Source: Mactra quadrangularis (lineage: Eukaryota > Mollusca > Bivalvia > Venerida > Mactridae). Taken from it: 64,000 nt of DNA. The notes beneath the pieces are model-generated. The model searched no databases. It worked only from the letters and a program-made list of their open reading frames with translations, and was not told the DNA's origin. Position 1 is the stretch's first letter; every line of letters begins with the position of its first letter. Shown in pieces: positions 47,634 through 57,093 of the stretch. The stretch lies in the NCBI GenBank assembly GCA_025267735.1, contig CM046299.1:33060887-33124886 (forward strand). Direction: 5' to 3'. Made by a program: the position numbers and the translations under genes.

Positions 47634-47662
47634 AACATGTAAACTTTTGTGCAAGTTTACAT
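47634..47662. repeat. 11 bp-arm hairpin
   Basis: CATGTAAACTT, a short loop, then AAGTTTACATG. It lies just outside the 3.3 kb foldback. Confidence 0.6.
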
Positions 47663-47936
47663 GAAGTACAGTGAAAACAGTTAAAATAAAATCTTCCTAT
47701 CAGATTGTGTACGCCCCCGTACATATGCACTAAGAGTTAAAAATACAAATTAATTTATACTTTGTCTGAAATCAGCATAATAAAATATCTCTATATACTA
47801 AAATTCATTATTTCAACATGTCCAAAATACAACTTTACACAAAAGAAGTAGTACAAACAAAAAGTACGGTGTCCAATAATGAACACAGGTAATGAATGGT
47901 ACACACTTAAAATAGGTATAATTCACTAATGTCATT

Positions 47937-48290
47937 ATTGAACGGCCTGTTAGCGAAAAACGTTTCAGGCAAACAGCTAACGGTTTAAGTATATAATACG
48001 CAAGTATGAAACAACCTGAAACAAAATAGTTCCAGTATATTGTGCAAATTAGTAACTGCCATTACAACGAAGTCGGCAGTGTTACTCCCGTTGATTTAGA
48101 TCAATAAATTTACAAAAAAACAAGTAAACAAGAAAACAATTCCTCCTCTCCGAATTCTTCTGATAAATTGAAGTAAAGACTCTCTTGTCCGCCATCTTTA
48201 AACGTTTTCACTTCAACGGCTCGTTCAATTAACCGTTCATAACGGTAACGGTGATTGACTAACGTTAAATGCTTACTGAACGCAGGGCTG
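47937..48290 (-). mobile_element. Partial inverted copy of the foldback element at 18300
   Basis: GAACGGCCTGTTAGCGAAAA, CCTGAAACAAAATAGTTCCA and GTCCGCCATCTTTAAACGTT mirror sequences at 18306-18860. The copy lacks the middle third of the 18 kb version (the region holding its 116-residue ORF), which argues that the ORF is not conserved. Confidence 0.65.
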
Positions 48291-48742
48291 ATAAAGAACT
48301 GGGACTGTTTTATAAGAATCTTACGTAAGATAGCGAATTTCCGAAATTACTTACTTACGTTGAACTTACGTTTACGATGAAAGAATTTCAAAATCGCCCT
48401 CGAAACTTAAAATCTTTGCTACAGTACGATCTGACTTCAACGACAAGTAGTGAAGCCCTCAAATTTTGGTCACATGATTTGTTGTCAACAATACACTATA
48501 AACTACAAAACATTTAAAGAATACAATATGTTCCACAAACTTCAACGAACAATTTCACAAACGGAAATTAGGAGCTTTCGAAGAAAATGCACGAGGGCTA
48601 TACCGAGCCACCATACTATTGATTTTTCGATACACGGCCAATTTAAACAAAGGTGGTATGACACAATATAGTGCGTACAAAATAACAAAATTCATTTTAA
48701 CAAAATTAGCATGGTTGATAAACCACCACCACTGTAAATCAT
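48291..48742. other. Intergenic sequence
   Basis: CTTACGTAAG-type words occur at 48320-48370. The ORFs at 48450-48671 and 48619-48921 have no motif and run into the next repeat. Confidence 0.3.
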
Positions 48743-48929
48743 GGCTGAGTTCAGAACGTTCCGTAACGATACATTCGGAACTCCTCGATCATTTGCTGCG
48801 AATAATCTCGGACATATTTAGACGCTTTTTTGAAACTACCGGTGTTAAAGTAAACAATTATATGGCCGAAGAGTTCCGAATGTATCGTTATGTAACGTTC
48901 TGTAACGTTCGCGATAACTGAACTCAGCC
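48743..48929. mobile_element. 187 bp foldback MITE related to 18849-19380
   Basis: The ends GGCTGAGTTCAG and CTGAACTCAGCC are exact inverses. Both arms carry the CGATACATTCGGAACTC core also found at 18890, 19110 and (inverted) 19330. Confidence 0.75.
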
Positions 48930-50259
48930 CATGCTTGTTATGGTAGAACGCTTTCCATTACACCAACAACTAAGACACTTGTAATACATATCACAATTGT
49001 TTATTTTAAAGTCATCCTGGGCATCCCTTGTCGAGGGTTAGTTCTCTGTATTGTTATTATAAACAGTGTTGTTGTTTTTTTGTACGCACTATAGATGGTC
49101 ATCTGCTAACAAAACGTCGACCAATTTAAGACGGAACCGATGGATGTCAAAATAAAGTAATTAGGCACAAAAAAGTTCCCACGTGGCGTCAAATAAATAC
49201 CTTAAAACAATAACTCATCAAATCTACGGACATATATAGTAAAATCTTCATAAAAAATAAACCATTCTTAAGACATTTCATCGAAATCTTGCAATCTTTA
49301 GATAGAAGTTCAGTTCGCGTATGTTCACACGATTTTGTGATTAGCCCCTGACTTCCGCAAAGATGTGTAATGAATAAGTTTTTAATTCACACAAAATGGA
49401 CGCCCAAATTTTGATTACAGAGCCCACTTGTTTGTTTGTTCATATATGTAAATTCAGTCACACATATAGATAATGTAAGCCTCAGTGCATCTAGAGTAAT
49501 ATTGGTGCATTTAATATCTGCATATGTATTCTGAAATTGTTCGCTAGAATAAAAGGAAACTTGCACAGAAAATAACGTATTTATTTCTGTATTCACAGGT
49601 AATGTGAAGTACCTACGATAATATTGCCTGGTCCAAAAGATTTCAGGTACCTTTCTGTAATTTCGACTTTTACATAGTCCTTAAGGACTTAAGCTTTAAA
49701 ATGCTTTATAATTTGTTGTTGTGGCGCGGAAAATAAAGATTTAGCAACACATTATGGACGTTTTTTTACCATTGTCGACTGACGTAAAAAGTGCACGCGG
49801 TCGTCATGTTTACGACGTCATGGTAACGTTATTAGCAATAATGACGTCAAATAAAGAGTAGATCTGAATCGGAAATATCGTCAAGTTTACAACGGTACTA
49901 AAAATTATATGCTCATCTGAAAAAAGTCAGAAGTACCATAACACCTTAACATCTCATTGTTATACATTACTACGTCGGCTTGTGTTGTCTGTCCTTTGAA
50001 TTGTTCACAAAAGTATATTGTCTTGCTTAGCAAATTTCCGCTAGATGGCGCTCTTAATTATTCAATAACCCGCCTTCTCTCTCCCCCATATACTCCGCCT
50101 TTTATACCTCCTTGTCTACGACGTAGCTTGTCGATTCGAATGTGCAATAAATTGAGAAAAAAGCGTTTAAATTTTATAAATCAAGGACTTGAAAACGTTT
50201 AATAACATTACAATATCGGGGTTGTATTATTTGGGTGTTTTGTAAAACCATTATATACA
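48930..50259. other. Intergenic sequence before the giant palindrome
   Basis: No gene recognised. The 81-residue frame at 49957-50202 is basic near its end but has no motif. Confidence 0.3.
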
Positions 50260-50829
50260 TATATATACGAGGGGTGTCCCAGTAAATCGTGGACTCCGTT
50301 TGTTGCGAAAAAAGTACGCGCAACTTTAGCTCCAACTTTTAACTGCCATTAAATGTATGTGTTGTGCGTAAGTATGCTAATTTTTTAGACGGTTAATTAA
50401 AAACTAAATGTTTTGCTTCAATTTATAAGACACTAGGTATGACAACGCGGCGCAAGGCAACGTCATATAAGACGTCAGGTCTATGAAATCAGTTTTATTC
50501 ACTCTCCAAATTCGCCTTGTTGTGAATGAGTAGTCACAAACCGCGGGTGCGCAGAATAACAATGCGTATAGAATAACTTTTTTTAGTTTTTTGATTCAAG
50601 GGAGAGTAATCTCACTGATGTTATGTTTAACTATCACGGAATTGTCTTTCTTTCCGATGTTGAAGGTTGGAACACGAGCTACGAGTTTTTTGAGTTGATA
50701 TGAAAGTGGGTGGTCAACACGTGACGTTTGTTTAAAGCAGCACATTTAATGAGAAAGTATGTTATGAAAGTGTAATGTACAATTTTCCAGTCTCTCCTAT
50801 GTGTCCACGCTAAAATGTGTTGTTGAAGC

Positions 50830-51108
50830 ATGATTTGTGAACTATATCCTGCAAACTTATGTCTGTTTTTTATACATTGTGAAATAAACGTACGACACTT
50901 TGTAAACTTTGATCTAGGTGAACTAGTACTCCAGAAGCATCCATACTTTCTAGGACATGGTGAGTTAGTCAAAAGTACCACCTACATACATCATGACTAC
51001 GGAAAAGAACTCATTCAAGTGGGTTCAACAATTTTGATAAATGAGTTTTCAACAATTCAACCCTCACACATTATTTTTTTTTATATCATTCTAGTTTCCC
51101 CTCTCTAG
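50830..51108 (+). CDS. Candidate ORF C (left arm), unknown
   Basis: The frame contains FDLGELVLQKHPYFLGHGEL, STTYIHHDYGKELIQVGSTI and NEFSTIQPSH, which reads like real protein. Both arms keep this central frame. The ATG end is not shared, because a T-run differs by one base between arms, and the C-terminal end differs for the same reason. The true start may lie in another exon. It runs towards the palindrome centre, opposite to ORFs A and B. Confidence 0.35.
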   Translation: MICELYPANLCLFFIHCEINVRHFVNFDLGELVLQKHPYFLGHGELVKSTTYIHHDYGKELIQVGSTILINEFSTIQPSHIIFFYIILVSPL

Positions 51109-51597
51109 TGACGGTGTTTTTTAAAAAATATCATACGATTTTTACACCCTGTGACTTAATATGATGAAATCTGAGATAACAATAATTAACATTCTTTTCA
51201 ATTCGTCGCTCGGGTAACCATACCCATTTAAAGTATGTAAATAGCTCGCCATAGATAAAAAATGTGAGACATAACGACCTCATTTGATCCGACTGTGTCC
51301 ATGTAGTGAAACAAGCGAATCCCTAAACTTGATATTTTCAATTGCAATTTAAAGTTCATTAATCGGTGTATTTATAATTGTTTTATTCTAAAATAGCCTT
51401 TTAGACATTAAAGCTTTGTATGGATTACACTGTATAATCATTGCTTTCTATACAATATCACTCCATAGTTTTATGCACTGTTGCAAAGTTAACATCAAGA
51501 TAGCAATAATTAATATTCTTTTCAATTCGTCTCTCGGGTAACCATTTACATTCAAGTTATGTAAATAGCTCACAGTTGATAAAAATGTTAAACGATC

Positions 51598-51801
51598 TTA
51601 TTTGACTTGACTATACAATGCAATACATCGTTGTATACATGTTGTTTTTAAAAGCAGATTGTTTTGTTCACAAAGGAGGATATTAGACAGCATAGCTTTA
51701 TATTGAATCTTACATAACACCTGTCTTTTCCAGTTCACGCAGAATTTCCTCTGTATTAAAGTTTTAAGTTCGTTGAATGTCGATCCTCCTAGATCAATCA
51801 T
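51598..51801 (-). CDS. Small ORF D (left arm), unknown
   Basis: 67 residues beginning MIDLGGSTFNELKTLIQRKF. It is oriented outward, like ORFs A and B. The right-arm copy (59590-59763) stops at residue 57 because CGA is TGA there. The extra 136 bp duplicate near 61490 carries the same TGA version. No family recognised. Confidence 0.25.
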   Translation of the reverse strand: MIDLGGSTFNELKTLIQRKFCVNWKRQVLCKIQYKAMLSNILLCEQNNLLLKTTCIQRCIALYSQVK

Positions 51802-52029
51802 TTTATGTGATATAGTTCAATGTAAGGGCTTGACATGATTCAGTTCATGTTCATCATCAGTTCAAAACATGAGCCCACATATTTCTTTTGAAATATTCAA
51901 AATCACGTTTTAGAGCATACACCCTAATAATGTTTTACATCTTATGACTTGAATCATACATATGCGAGTCAAACGAGATGACAATGTTCTTTTTAATCCT
52001 CTTACATATCATCGAAAATGAATGATTAA

Positions 52030-53470
52030 AGCCACTCGTTCGCAGATTTGATTATTTTTTGATGTTTTAGAATTATCTGTCAGTGACTGTAATTGTGCTT
52101 AAAATGAACTCTTAATATATTAGGGCAAACTGACTTATAGTTTGTGAGGAATATAAGATAAAAGTAAAAAAACAACATCGTACCAATATATACATACCTT
52201 TACTAACGGAGTAGGTTTATATACATAATACATCATCTTTTACAGTTGTATGTCAATTTACATTAATATTATCACTGCTGTGCTACTCCCGAACTATTTC
52301 TTTACGAATTTTAGAGTTTAAGAAACGTTGAAATTTGCGCTGAAATGTGTGAACGAGGTGCTTTAAATTATAGTCACATTCTTTCATCGCTTGGATAACT
52401 ATACAAGTACTTAAATTCGCTGATAATGAAATATGAGACGCTATAGTTATTTACAATGTCATAGTACTTAACCTTACTTTATACATGTATACAGCATGTA
52501 TACAATATGATCTTCAATTTGAATGAAATATCTATTACATATCGTCCACGCTTAAATAGCATGATGACTGCGTGGTTTGGGAGTCTCTATAAAAAGCTCA
52601 TTTTAACAACTCAAGCTATAATTTGTTGTTTTTTTTTGCATACAAGATTGACGTCGCTTTCCTCTTTTTATATTTTCTTGAGAAAGTTACAATGGCAGAT
52701 TATATAGATAAAAATTATGGAAATATTCAGTTCTTCAAGTAAATGGGGACAATAATTTCATTCGTCTTTCACGGATTTTTACAGCTGAAAAAATCAAAGA
52801 TGAATTAAGTAAGTTTTTCAATTTCATTTATCCATTTTTATTAATATCTTTTTTTTGTTGTATTTTATTATAAGTGAATGTCTTATGAATGTTTTAATTG
52901 ATACGATAAGCCTTATTAGGTATGTTATACTTTGTCTACTCAAACTGGCTTAGAATGTTAAAAACATGTCATTGCGAGTATATCCCTTTAAAATTTTGTT
53001 TTACACTTATGAATACTATCATGTTTAAAGAATTTACAGTTACGCGTTTATGGTATGAAAACATTTTAAAGCCACTCGCTCACAAATGTTGTTTATTTTT
53101 GATACTTTGAAATTACCTGTCTGTGCTTTTAAATTGTAGTAAGAAAACGAAATCTAAATATTCGAAGACTAACAGACCTATAGATTGTAAGAAATATGAG
53201 ATAAATTCGAAGACTAACAGACCTATAGATTGTAAGAAATATGAGATAAATGTCGTAAAAAAGAAGTCTTAATTAATTTATATCGTTACTAGCGGGATCA
53301 GTTTTCTAGACATATTCGCCATATTTTACAGCCGTATGCCAAAGGGCACTCAAATGGTCAATATCAGAACACTGCTTTACTGTTTTCATAAAGTTTCTAT
53401 ACAATTTTGAGAGTTTTAGAAAAGTTGGTATTTAAGTTGAAATCTCTGAGTGAGTAGCTTTACTTTTAAA
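52030..53470. repeat. Degenerate ~1.1 kb tandem duplication within the left arm
   Basis: AAGCCACTCGTTCGCAGATT (52031) and AAGCCACTCGCTCACAAATG (53070) begin comparable stretches. Both continue through ATTATCTGTCAGTG/ATTACCTGTCTGTG, ATAGTTTGTGAGGAATAT/ATAGATTGTAAGAAATAT and a TGAAAT...GAGGTGCTTTA/GAGTAGCTTTA block. The mirror lies in the right arm. An exact ~46 bp tandem (ATTCGAAGACTAACAGACCT...) sits at about 53159-53250. Confidence 0.55.
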
Positions 53471-54299
53471 AGTTTTTTTATCAAAAAGCTATTTATCAAA
53501 TTTATTTGACAAGCGTTAAGACATTAGGCCGAGCTATTTACATCGTTGTTTATGATGTTGAGCGATATATGTTTTTATATATTATACACATATATTATAG
53601 ACATTTTAGACGAGCGTGCGTAATATATCACTTTATATTTGAATTTTGCTAATTTAATTTAAGTGAATCATTGCTCAATTAATTGTTTGAAACATATTCT
53701 TACATTTTTTCGATGACGATAAACCTAAGAGCAAATTGGCATGACCTTGTTGCTTTAATCAGTATGTTTAAAAACTCTCTTTAGGTCATCTTGAACATTT
53801 TTTGTAAAGAATGGTAAATGTTTATAGGATGTACATATAAAAAAGTTTACAATATACATATACACAAATTACAAAGTTATCAAGTCCACTATTTGAAGTA
53901 CATAACTACGTTTGAACTAATGTACGATCTGTAAAATCCTTAATTACTTTTATAAACATGGTGTATATAGACAACACAACAATTCATAGATATCGATAAA
54001 AAAATTTATTTCTGACTCTAAATTAAACAATAAGCTATTACAGTGATATGAATATAATGTATAATAAAAAGAACGTAGAATAATTTGGAGTCAAATAAAC
54101 GCAATTCTCCTTTAATTTTGTGACACAGTCTGATATATATGTTTACACTGTTTCTGTTCAGCACAGGTTTATAAGATAAGCGTAAGTCTAGCTCTATTAT
54201 ATTTTGTAACTAAGTATCAAATTAAACACAATTAATCATAGTTTCACACATTGATTGACATATTTATTCCGATCTTTGTGGTAGAAACACACACTCATT

Positions 54300-54911
54300 T
54301 CATTCATCTTCTTGTTCAATGGCTTCGTCTTGTTCCATTTCATTTCCATCTCCAAGTTCTGGAAGTTCGAAAGTATCTAGGATCTTATCAAAGAGAAATC
54401 TCCGCTTGAGTATACCATATTTCAAAGCCTCCTCTTTATCGTAATTATCTTCATCAGCTAATCGATGGACTGTCTTTAAAACTGATTTATAAGTGGGATC
54501 CCTTCTCATAGCATCGAACCATACCAATTTACGACCAAAACTATTCATTATAGCCTCTCTGTAAGTGTGTTTCATATTTTGAAAAACAATTTCTCTAGCA
54601 TCATCTTCACTCATGTTGGTTTCTTCCTTCATGAGCTCATTGACCTCTGAGTCAAACTGCGACTGACACTTTTCGTACGCATCTTTTACAATGTCATCCC
54701 ATGGGTCGAATGTTGAAGATTGCTCCGAGGCAGCATCGCTGTCATCCTCACTGTTTTCATGTTTATTTACTTTTCCAAAACTATCTTCTTCAGTCGATAT
54801 GTCAGACATTGGTTCTTCGTCCGAGTCTATGTTTGAATGAATGGATTTCATATGTCGTAACATATTATACTTTTTCGCAAACGTTTTCAAACAAATGTCA
54901 CAATGAAACAT
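54300..54911 (-). CDS. ORF B (left arm): C2H2 zinc-finger protein with conserved C-terminal region
   Basis: The first ATG gives 203 residues. At the N-terminus is one C2H2 finger (FHCDICLKTFAKKYNMLRHM, C-x2-C-x12-H-x4-H). An acidic, Ser-rich linker and a ~110-residue helical region follow (WDDIVKDAYEKCQSQF...AMRRDPTYKSVLKT...KRRFLFDKIL), then an acidic tail. I recall multi-copy proteins of this general make-up in marine invertebrate genomes, but cannot confirm by search. It starts 46 bp after ORF A stops, and AATAAA lies ~30 bp after its own stop. Confidence 0.75.
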   Translation of the reverse strand: MFHCDICLKTFAKKYNMLRHMKSIHSNIDSDEEPMSDISTEEDSFGKVNKHENSEDDSDAASEQSSTFDPWDDIVKDAYEKCQSQFDSEVNELMKEETNMSEDDAREIVFQNMKHTYREAIMNSFGRKLVWFDAMRRDPTYKSVLKTVHRLADEDNYDKEEALKYGILKRRFLFDKILDTFELPELGDGNEMEQDEAIEQEDE

Positions 54912-54957
54912 CCTCTCCAAATGTTGGAGCACAAATGAAGTGGAGTGAGCAAGGTAT

Positions 54958-55305
54958 TTATTTATGTACTTCTCCTATTATATGGATGTCGTCATGTTCC
55001 TCCATACTCTTATTCGGTGTTTGTTTAGTGTATGGTTTATTTTGTCCAGATTGATTTCTCTTCCTGACTCTTTTTCCACCTTTCGATTTGTTACGATTGC
55101 GTTTGACAGTGGTTGGTTTAAAATCGTTTCGACCAATACCTGATACATCTTTAGGCTTAGCTTGTCTCTCCAACATACTTTTAGCGATAGCGGTTGTTTG
55201 CTCTGCCGGTAAAACCATCCGAATGTAAATTTTAGAATTATCTTTCTGACTTCTCTGAGACACACTTCTTTTCATCTTCCTCCTATCGTTTTCAAATGAA
55301 TCCAT
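54958..55305 (-). CDS. ORF A (left arm): small basic protein
   Basis: 115 residues, strongly basic, with an NLS-like KGGKRVRKRNQSGQNK. It begins MDSFENDRRKMKRSVSQRSQ and has KIYIRMVLPAEQTTAIAKSM in the middle. Its end overlaps by 17 bp the upstream open part of the ORF B frame. No family recognised. It may be nucleic-acid binding, by inference from charge. The right-arm copy differs at two residues. Confidence 0.65.
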   Translation of the reverse strand: MDSFENDRRKMKRSVSQRSQKDNSKIYIRMVLPAEQTTAIAKSMLERQAKPKDVSGIGRNDFKPTTVKRNRNKSKGGKRVRKRNQSGQNKPYTKQTPNKSMEEHDDIHIIGEVHK

Positions 55306-55440
55306 ACTTAAGTAACGTCTTGACTCTTTAACACCCTAGTTAGCTCATTCACTCCTCGCGCATGCTCATAGTTGGTATTTTAATTTGACTATCTCCCCTT
55401 AAATGAGAAATGGAACATACCTCACTAGCAGTAAATTAAC

Positions 55441-55692
55441 AGGCGCGAGGAGTGAATGAGCTAACGCGAGGAGTGAATGAGCAGGCGCGAGGAGTGAATG
55501 AGCAGTCCTGAGCAGTGAATAAGCAGGCGCGAGGAGTGAATGAGCAGGCGCGAGGAGTGAATGAGCTAACACGAGGAGTGAATGAGCAGGCGCGAGGAGT
55601 GAATGAGCAGTCCTGAACAGTGAATGAGCAGGCGCGAGGAGTGAATGAGCTGGCCCGATGTGTACATAAGCAGGCACGAGGAGTATAATGAG
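55441..55692 (+). repeat. 21 bp minisatellite, about 12 copies
   Basis: The unit is AGGCGCGAGGAGTGAATGAGC. Variant units start TAACGCG, AGTCCTGA or TGGCCCG. Because 21 is a multiple of three, one minus-strand frame stays open as a heptapeptide repeat (PAHSLLA). I regard that ORF as a by-product. Confidence 0.9.
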
Positions 55693-55776
55693 AAAGCGCG
55701 ATTATACTTTGTCATAAGTCAAATTTCATTAGATGAACTAACCGATGAAACTTGTATTACGTTTTAATGCTTAATT

Positions 55777-55998
55777 ATGGTTAAAATGGATGACTCTCAG
55801 TCTGAAACGCCTGTGATCTTCCAATGTACAAAATGCAACAATTATTTTTTGTATTGGAGAAATCTTTTACATCACTTGAGGACATGGCATACTTGTGATT
55901 ATTATTCTTTCAAATGTATATGTTGCGAAAAAAAGTTTCATAATCAAAGATCATTACTGGATCATATCAAGCAGACGCTAGCAACGCCCTGGACTTAG
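55777..55998 (+). CDS. Spacer ORF: two C2H2 zinc fingers, second incomplete
   Basis: 73 residues. Finger 1 is FQCTKCNNYFLYWRNLLHHL plus RTWH (C-x2-C-x12-H-x4-H). Finger 2 (FKCICCEKKFHNQRSLLDHI) lacks the last histidine, as the frame ends in TLATPWT. It precedes ORFs A and B of the right arm on the same strand. It may be the cut N-terminal part of a longer zinc-finger gene, or a short gene of its own. Confidence 0.6.
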   Translation: MVKMDDSQSETPVIFQCTKCNNYFLYWRNLLHHLRTWHTCDYYSFKCICCEKKFHNQRSLLDHIKQTLATPWT

Positions 55999-56087
55999 TG
56001 AATTACATCGACTTTAAAAGAAAGTTCAACATCTTCCTGACTGTTATTGACTACTAGGGTGTTAAAGAGTCAAGACGTTACTTAAGT

Positions 56088-56435
56088 ATGGATTTATTTG
56101 AAAACGATAGGAGGAAGATGAAAAGAAGTGTGTCTCAGAGAAGTCAGAAAGATAATTCTAAAATTTACATTCGGATGGTTTTACCGGCAGAGCAAACAAC
56201 CGCTATCGCTAAAAGTATGTTGGAGAGACAAGCTAAGCCTAAAGATGTATCAGGTATTGGTCGAAACGATTTTAAACCAACCACTGTCAAACGCAATCGT
56301 AACAAATCGAAAGGTGGAAAAAGAGTCAGGAAGAGTAATCAATCTGGACAAAATAAACCATACACTAAACAAACACCGAATAAGAGTATGGAGGAACATG
56401 ACGACATCCATATAATAGGAGAAGTACATAAATAA
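56088..56435 (+). CDS. ORF A (right arm): small basic protein
   Basis: Mirror of the left-arm ORF A with Leu for Ser at residue 3 and Ser for Arg in the basic stretch (RKSNQSG). The start lies 35 bp inside the arm, so both copies have nearly the same leader but different sequence further upstream. Confidence 0.65.
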   Translation: MDLFENDRRKMKRSVSQRSQKDNSKIYIRMVLPAEQTTAIAKSMLERQAKPKDVSGIGRNDFKPTTVKRNRNKSKGGKRVRKSNQSGQNKPYTKQTPNKSMEEHDDIHIIGEVHK

Positions 56436-56481
56436 ATACCTTGCTCACTCCACTTCATTTGTGCTCCAACATTTGGAGAGG

Positions 56482-57093
56482 ATGTTTCATTGTGACATTT
56501 GTTTGAAAACGTTTGCGAAAAAGTATAATATGTTACGACATATGAAATCCATTCATTCAAACATAGACTCGGACGAAGAACCAATGTCTGACATATCGAC
56601 TGAAGAAGATAGTTTTGGAAAAGTAAATAAACATGAAAACAGTGAGGATGACAGCGATGCTGCCTCGGAGCAATCTTCAACATTCGACCCATGGGATGAC
56701 ATTGTAAAAGATGCGTACGAAAAGTGTCAGTCGCAGTTTGACTCAGAGGTCAATGAGCTCATGAAGGAAGAAACCAACATGAGTGAAGATGATGCTAGAG
56801 AAATTGTTTTTCAAAATATGAAACACACTTACAGAGAGGCTATAATGAATAGTTTTGGTCGTAAATTGGTATGGTTCGATGCTATGAGAAGGGATCCCAC
56901 TTATAAATCAGTTTTAAAGACAGTCCATCGATTAGCTGATGAAGATAATTACGATAAAGAGGAGGCTTTGAAATATGGTATACTCAAGCGGAGATTTCTC
57001 TTTGATAAGATCCTAGATACTTTCGAACTTCCAGAACTTGGAGATGGAAATGAAATGGAACAAGACGAAGCCATTGAACAAGAAGATGAATGA
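56482..57093 (+). CDS. ORF B (right arm): C2H2 zinc-finger protein
   Basis: Its protein appears identical to the left-arm copy, while nearby non-coding sequence and ORF A differ. The B frame is open back to 56419, inside ORF A, without an ATG. Expression could be by re-initiation, a frameshift in the 17 bp overlap, or splicing. AATAAA at about 57125 gives a very short 3' end. Confidence 0.75.
   Translation: MFHCDICLKTFAKKYNMLRHMKSIHSNIDSDEEPMSDISTEEDSFGKVNKHENSEDDSDAASEQSSTFDPWDDIVKDAYEKCQSQFDSEVNELMKEETNMSEDDAREIVFQNMKHTYREAIMNSFGRKLVWFDAMRRDPTYKSVLKTVHRLADEDNYDKEEALKYGILKRRFLFDKILDTFELPELGDGNEMEQDEAIEQEDE

Larger units (their letters stand above)
50530..55340. repeat. Left arm of a 10.3 kb palindrome
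   Basis: It is the reverse complement of 56053-60862. Paired positions add to about 111,392 over the whole length. The arms differ by scattered substitutions and one-base indels, for example in homopolymers near 50869 and 51070 and in GACTGCGTGG versus GACTACGTGG near 52570. The outer edge is AGTAGTCACAAACCGCGGGT and the inner edge TTAACACCCTAGT. Confidence 0.95.
55341..56052. repeat. Spacer at the centre of the palindrome
   Basis: About 712 bp that are not mirrored overall. It holds the 21 bp minisatellite and the two-finger ORF. AGTTAGCTCATTCACTCCTC at its left edge is an inverted version of one minisatellite unit, so the spacer itself begins with a small hairpin. Confidence 0.85.

Noticed and set aside
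54701..55054. 117-residue ORF on the strand opposite to A and B (and its mirror at 56339-56692)
   Set aside because: It is the antisense shadow of ORFs A and B. Its conservation between arms follows from the palindrome.
55399..55677. 92-residue minus-strand ORF made of PAHSLLA heptads
   Set aside because: It is the 21 bp minisatellite read in a frame without stops. There is no other sign of coding.
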